Of a DNA stretch of 17,386 nucleotides, positions 14,634 to 17,386 are shown piece after piece (the first letter of the stretch is position 1; each line of letters starts with the position of its first letter). The notes under the pieces are model-generated. The model made no database searches. It saw nothing but the letters and a program-made list of their open reading frames with translations, and was not told the origin of the DNA. The translations under genes were made by a program, and so were the position numbers. This stretch comes from an uncultured Spongiibacteraceae bacterium (GTDB lineage Bacteria > Pseudomonadota > Gammaproteobacteria > Pseudomonadales > CAMLJR01): the NCBI GenBank assembly GCA_946480345.1, contig CAMLJR010000052.1, positions 1-17,386 on the forward strand. The letters run 5' to 3'.

Positions 14634-14649
14634 TGGCACGATTGGTGCT
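14634..14649 (+). promoter_or_regulatory. Strong candidate sigma-54 promoter of ku
   Basis: The site reads TGGCAC-GATTG-GTGCT, 10 of 11 core positions with a perfect -24 half. Transcription would start near 14660, about 35 nt before the ku ATG. It sits 6 bp from the opposed element of the zinc-ribbon operon. Confidence 0.68.
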
Positions 14650-14694
14650 CATTCCCTTCGAAGGCATCATCAATTTCATTGAAGCGATACAGCG

Positions 14695-15669
14695 ATGAAG
14701 CGACCGATATGGAACGGCACAATTTCCTTCGGGTTACTCAATATCCCCGTCGTACTGCAATCGGCGGAAAAGCGTGTCGATCTCCATTTTCGGATGATCG
14801 ACAGTCGCAGCAATACACCGATTCGTTATGAAAGAGTGAATGCGGAAACCGGCGAAGAAGTGCCTTGGAATGACGTTGTTCAGGCCTTTGAATACGAAAA
14901 AGGCAATTATGTGATTCTGAGTAAGGACGATATTGCGAAAGTTGCACCCGAGGGAAAAGAAACTATCGAGATTGAAGCATTTGTTGACCGGCAGCTTATC
15001 TCGCCGATGTTTTTCGAGAAGCCGTATTATCTTTTACCCGGTAAAAAATCCGAAAAGGGTTATGTTCTGCTGCGCGAAACGCTCAAGGAAAAGAATCGCG
15101 GCGGCATCGGTCATGTCATCATCCGTACTCGGCGGTATCTTTGTATCGTCCTAGCCGAAGACGACATGCTGATTCTCAATTTGCTGAGATTCCACCAGGA
15201 AATCGTCAGCCGAGATGAGTTTCAGTTTCCCGAGAGCGATTTTAAGAAGTTCCGAATATCGCAAGCCGAAATCGATATGGCGACCAAGCTTGTCGACTCG
15301 ATGACTGTGCCTTGGCAGGCAGAAAAGTACATCGACGATTATCGCGAGCGCTTGGTCGCACTCGTGGAAAAACGTATCGCCGGCAATAAAGGGCTGGTAC
15401 AGGAACCAGAAGAGGATGCTGCAGAAGAAACAACGGCGAGTAACGTCGTTGATTTCATGGATCTTCTGAAAAAGAGTTTGCAAAAAAAGGGCGGTGCCGC
15501 TCCCGCGCAAAAATCTGTCTCTACGGACAAGAAAGACGAGGAAAAACCTAAACGACGTGGAACGAGAAACAAGAGTTCCACTATTCCTGCAAAAAAATCC
15601 ACTGCAAAAAAATCGTCCTCGAAGAAAGCGGTAGCTTCAGAGGCAGCTTCGAAGCGTCGACGTAGCTAG
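14695..15669 (+). CDS. ku: Bacterial Ku, non-homologous end-joining DNA-binding protein
   Basis: Ku homodimers encircle double-strand DNA ends and recruit LigD. The 324-aa protein starts with the diagnostic MKRPIWNGTISFGLLNIPV and carries the Ku beta-barrel core (for example EKPYYLLPGKKSEKGYVLLR and MLILNLLRFHQEI) to about residue 230. An acidic linker (EPEEDAAEE) leads to the conserved minimal C-terminal motif NVVDFMDLLKKSLQKK (about 250-265), the part known to contact LigD. A lysine-rich tail of about 55 residues follows (KKSTAKKSSSKKAVAS, ending KRRRS), resembling the extended DNA-binding tails of some bacterial Ku proteins. No ligD lies in the window. The Shine-Dalgarno is weak. Regulation by sigma-54 is suggested by the upstream element. 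Identification is firm. Confidence 0.96.
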   Translation: MKRPIWNGTISFGLLNIPVVLQSAEKRVDLHFRMIDSRSNTPIRYERVNAETGEEVPWNDVVQAFEYEKGNYVILSKDDIAKVAPEGKETIEIEAFVDRQLISPMFFEKPYYLLPGKKSEKGYVLLRETLKEKNRGGIGHVIIRTRRYLCIVLAEDDMLILNLLRFHQEIVSRDEFQFPESDFKKFRISQAEIDMATKLVDSMTVPWQAEKYIDDYRERLVALVEKRIAGNKGLVQEPEEDAAEETTASNVVDFMDLLKKSLQKKGGAAPAQKSVSTDKKDEEKPKRRGTRNKSSTIPAKKSTAKKSSSKKAVASEAASKRRRS

Positions 15670-15861
15670 CTGTAGTTTTTACAACACAGTTGAAATGAGT
15701 CGATTTCCGCCGCTCGTCTATTTGCAACGATGACAATACGGCCCGCACAATTTCCAGCCCGGCAAGTAAATATCCTCCCTTCGCGATAAATACCAAATAT
15801 TTTTTGCCTCAATCACCAAAAAATGATGCGAATGCGAAAAATTTTTAATTAACGGACATCT

Positions 15862-15877
15862 TGGTTGAGTTTTTGCT
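15862..15877 (+). promoter_or_regulatory. Candidate sigma-54 promoter of the LpxR-like gene
   Basis: The site reads TGGTTG-AGTTT-TTGCT, 8 of 11 core positions, with perfect TTGG and TTGCT outer parts. Transcription would start near 15888, about 60 nt before the ATG. The leader contains the palindrome ATGCATGCAT just after the predicted start. Confidence 0.4.
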
Positions 15878-15950
15878 GTGTGTATTGATGAGTGTTTTTA
15901 TGCATGCATTAACACCCGCAAAATATCTCGTTTAAAACAGGACGATGATG

Positions 15951-16955
15951 ATGGCCAGGAAGAAAAATATTGCGCAGATGCTTCTCGTGCCTTTTTTAAG
16001 CCTGGGTAGCTTTATGCAATCGGGGGTCGTCATTGCCGAAGATGGCAAGGGCGTTCTGACCATAGGGCTGGAAAACGATCTGTTCGGCTCTGGCGGCGAC
16101 TCCCACTACACCCACGGCACCGAAATTACCTATGTAACGGACACGTATCAGCCGCAATGGTTAAAAGGCTTCGCATCCGCTCTGCAGCTATACGACGAAG
16201 GCGATGACCTACGAGTGGGCTGGACACTAGGTCAACAAATGTATACGCCGAGCAATCTCGAGGAAACCGCGCTGGTACTTGATGACCGGCCTTATGCGGG
16301 TTGGATGTATTTAAGTTTCGGCTTACTGACCGAAACCACCGATCAGCGTATTCGCGAGCTGAATAAACTGGAGTTGATCGTTGGCGTGGTTGGCCCGCAT
16401 TCTCAAGCTGAGGAAGTGCAAAAGTGGGTGCACGAAATTACCGATTCGGATGAGCCGAAAGGTTGGGATAACCAGCTTCACAACGAAACGACGGTCGATC
16501 TCCAATATCAGCACGAGTGGATTGTTCCGATCGTCAGTAATCATTTCGATGTGGTCCCGCGCGTTGGCGCAATGGTAGGTACATCGCAGCGCTACGCCGG
16601 TGGCGGTTTTACCTTCCGTCTCGGCGATGGTTTGAACGCGGATGCGGGGCCGCCGCTTATCAGACCAAATGCCGCAGGTTCGCATTACTTTCAGACAAGC
16701 CAATCGTTCTATTGGTACCTATTTGTCGGCGGCCACGGCCGTTACGTCGACCACAATATTTTTCTCGACGGTAACGACGATGGCGATAGTCACAGCGTCG
16801 ATAAAAAGGATTGGGTTGCCGAAGCGCAGGGAGGCATCGTCATGGGTTGGAATAGATGGCGATTCACTTTGACGGAAATTTACCGATCTCGTGAATTTAA
16901 GGATCAGGAAGAGCCTGATGAGTTTGGTTCGCTGACGATTTCGTATCGCTTTTGA
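15951..16955 (+). CDS. lpxR: LpxR-like outer-membrane lipid A 3'-O-deacylase (DUF2219)
   Basis: LpxR is a 12-strand outer-membrane barrel that removes the 3'-acyloxyacyl group of lipid A. Family hallmarks seen: GLENDLFGSGGDSHYTHGTE with N42-D43 of the active site, DDRPYAGWMYLSFGLL, and GVVGPHSQAEEVQKW with the putative catalytic H150, followed by GWDNQLHNE. The mature chain alternates as a beta-barrel and ends in an aromatic residue (SLTISYRF), as outer-membrane proteins do. A signal peptide covers about residues 1-29 (cleavage near VIA-EDG). Three consecutive ATG codons (15945, 15948, 15951) follow AGGA at 15939-15942; 15951 gives the best spacing (8 nt). The 334-aa length fits the family. 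Deacylase activity is inferred from the family. Confidence 0.88.
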   Translation: MARKKNIAQMLLVPFLSLGSFMQSGVVIAEDGKGVLTIGLENDLFGSGGDSHYTHGTEITYVTDTYQPQWLKGFASALQLYDEGDDLRVGWTLGQQMYTPSNLEETALVLDDRPYAGWMYLSFGLLTETTDQRIRELNKLELIVGVVGPHSQAEEVQKWVHEITDSDEPKGWDNQLHNETTVDLQYQHEWIVPIVSNHFDVVPRVGAMVGTSQRYAGGGFTFRLGDGLNADAGPPLIRPNAAGSHYFQTSQSFYWYLFVGGHGRYVDHNIFLDGNDDGDSHSVDKKDWVAEAQGGIVMGWNRWRFTLTEIYRSREFKDQEEPDEFGSLTISYRF

Positions 16956-17043
16956 TAGAAAAGAGACGGCAACAAATAGGCGATTAGCCGGAAAAATTCA
17001 AAAGAGTCACCCTGGTTTAAAAGAGCGATAGAGGAGAACAGTT

Positions 17044-17211
17044 ATGTTGAAGTGGGCTTTGATATTCGCGGTAATTTCGGTAATTGCCGGTATTTTTGGA
17101 TTTACCGGAATCGCATCGGGCGCAGCTGGCATTGCGAAATTCCTATTCTTCTTGTTTGTAGTGTTGTTGGTGTTGGTATTGGTAGGTGCCGCGATCGGTT
17201 TTTCGTTTTGA
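17044..17211 (+). CDS. DUF1328 family small membrane protein (YtjA-like)
   Basis: A 55-aa protein with two membrane segments: [20 protein letters not shown] and [20 protein letters not shown], joined by [10 protein letters not shown], the family signature. DUF1328 proteins are widespread stress-linked inner-membrane peptides of unknown function. GAGGAG at 17031-17036 precedes the ATG by 7 nt. The gene lies 88 bp after lpxR and 38 bp before the BON-type lipoprotein gene, with which it is probably cotranscribed. Identification by sequence pattern is strong despite the small size. Confidence 0.9.
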   Translation: MLKWALIFAVISVIAGIFGFTGIASGAAGIAKFLFFLFVVLLVLVLVGAAIGFSF

Positions 17212-17249
17212 ATCGTCGCGTTTTTCTTAAACAGTAAGAGGATTAAAAG

Positions 17250-17386
17250 ATGAAATCGATTAAAAGATTGATGTTTGCAACGATGACCGCAGGTGCATTA
17301 GTAGTAGGTGCAGTTTCGGGTTGTGCTGTCGCTCGCGATCAATCCACAGCTGGCGAGTACGTGGATGACACCGCTATTACAGCGAA
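17250..17386 (+). CDS. BON-domain (OsmY-like) lipoprotein, 3' partial
   Basis: Only the first 45 codons are in the window. The N-terminus is a lipoprotein signal: MKSIKRLMF, a small-residue hydrophobic stretch, then VSGC with Cys25. The mature start continues AVARDQSTAGEYVDDTAITA, which matches the beginning of hyperosmotically inducible periplasmic BON proteins (usual text: GEYVDDTAITTKVK). AGAGGA lies about 7 nt before the ATG. OsmY-type proteins protect the periplasm and envelope under osmotic stress. It would be the second BON protein of the window. The gene is cut by the window end, so the BON domain itself is inferred. Confidence 0.8.
   Translation, partial: MKSIKRLMFATMTAGALVVGAVSGCAVARDQSTAGEYVDDTAITA

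Noticed and set aside
4714..14662. TTCGAA hexamers near several promoters (4714, about 9814, about 14657) as a shared activator site
   Set aside because: The hexamer is itself a common palindrome, flanks differ, and positions relative to the promoters are not consistent.
16967..16982. GG-N10-GC match before the DUF1328 gene
   Set aside because: Only about 5 of 11 core positions match, as expected by chance.
17052..17237. Plus-strand open frame of 61 codons at the right end
   Set aside because: It overlaps the DUF1328 gene in another frame; the DUF1328 frame has the better ribosome site and a recognisable family sequence.

Overview
The window looks like chromosomal DNA of a moderate-GC gammaproteobacterium. 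It holds Gram-negative envelope genes (an LpxR-type outer-membrane lipid A deacylase and several lipoproteins) and stress families common in pseudomonads and relatives (DUF1328, DUF3182, PRC-barrel, BON, bacterial Ku). I cannot name the genus. I see no phage, IS, CRISPR, rRNA or tRNA sequence. Almost everything reads as a stress-survival island.

Layout. (1) 1-3920, minus strand: a glgX-type debranching enzyme gene followed 2 bp later by treZ. This is the start of a glycogen-to-trehalose route (TreX-like, TreZ, with TreY expected beyond the left edge). treZ is frameshifted at a run of ten A and runs off the window. (2) 4135-6238: a hemerythrin-type HHE protein (minus) and a phospholipase-D-family lipoprotein (plus), divergent from one short regulatory region. 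(3) 6264-7687, minus: a secreted protein with two C-x10-C modules, a small basic protein and the quinone reductase WrbA. (4) 8111-10071, plus: a PRC-barrel protein, a long Arg/Tyr/Gln-rich protein ending in a BON domain, a terminator, and a small membrane protein. (5) 10092-11533, minus: a proline-rich protein and a zinc-ribbon metallopeptidase. (6) 11795-12292, plus: a general-stress flavin-fold protein. (7) 12297-14543, minus: a small zinc ribbon, a DUF3182 ATP-grasp-like protein and an overlapping alpha/beta hydrolase. (8) 14695-15669, plus: Ku of non-homologous end joining. (9) 15951-17386, plus: LpxR-like deacylase, a DUF1328 membrane peptide, and the start of a BON-type lipoprotein.

The main discovery is regulatory. 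Most transcription units have upstream, correctly oriented, a -24/-12 element of the sigma-54 (RpoN) type (core TGGCAC-N5-TTGCW, with GG-N10-GC intact). Four match at least 10 of 11 core bases: upstream of the hemerythrin, the C-x10-C protein, the proline-rich/metallopeptidase pair and ku. Six weaker ones lie upstream of glgX, the PLD gene, the PRC-barrel gene, the flavin-fold gene, the zinc-ribbon operon and lpxR. In two intergenic regions (hemerythrin/PLD and zinc ribbon/ku) two such elements sit back to back within 40 bp. The simplest reading is a sigma-54-controlled, activator-dependent stress regulon joining trehalose synthesis, envelope remodelling, redox protection and DNA end joining. 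This comes from motif reading by eye; no activator gene lies in the window and I found no convincing shared enhancer.

Other structure: a 27-bp palindrome in the glgX leader, a nested inverted repeat between the hemerythrin gene and glgX, a bulged 20-bp RNA-like stem between the PRC-barrel and BON genes, and an intrinsic terminator inside the 7298-7687 / 6922-7212 gene pair.
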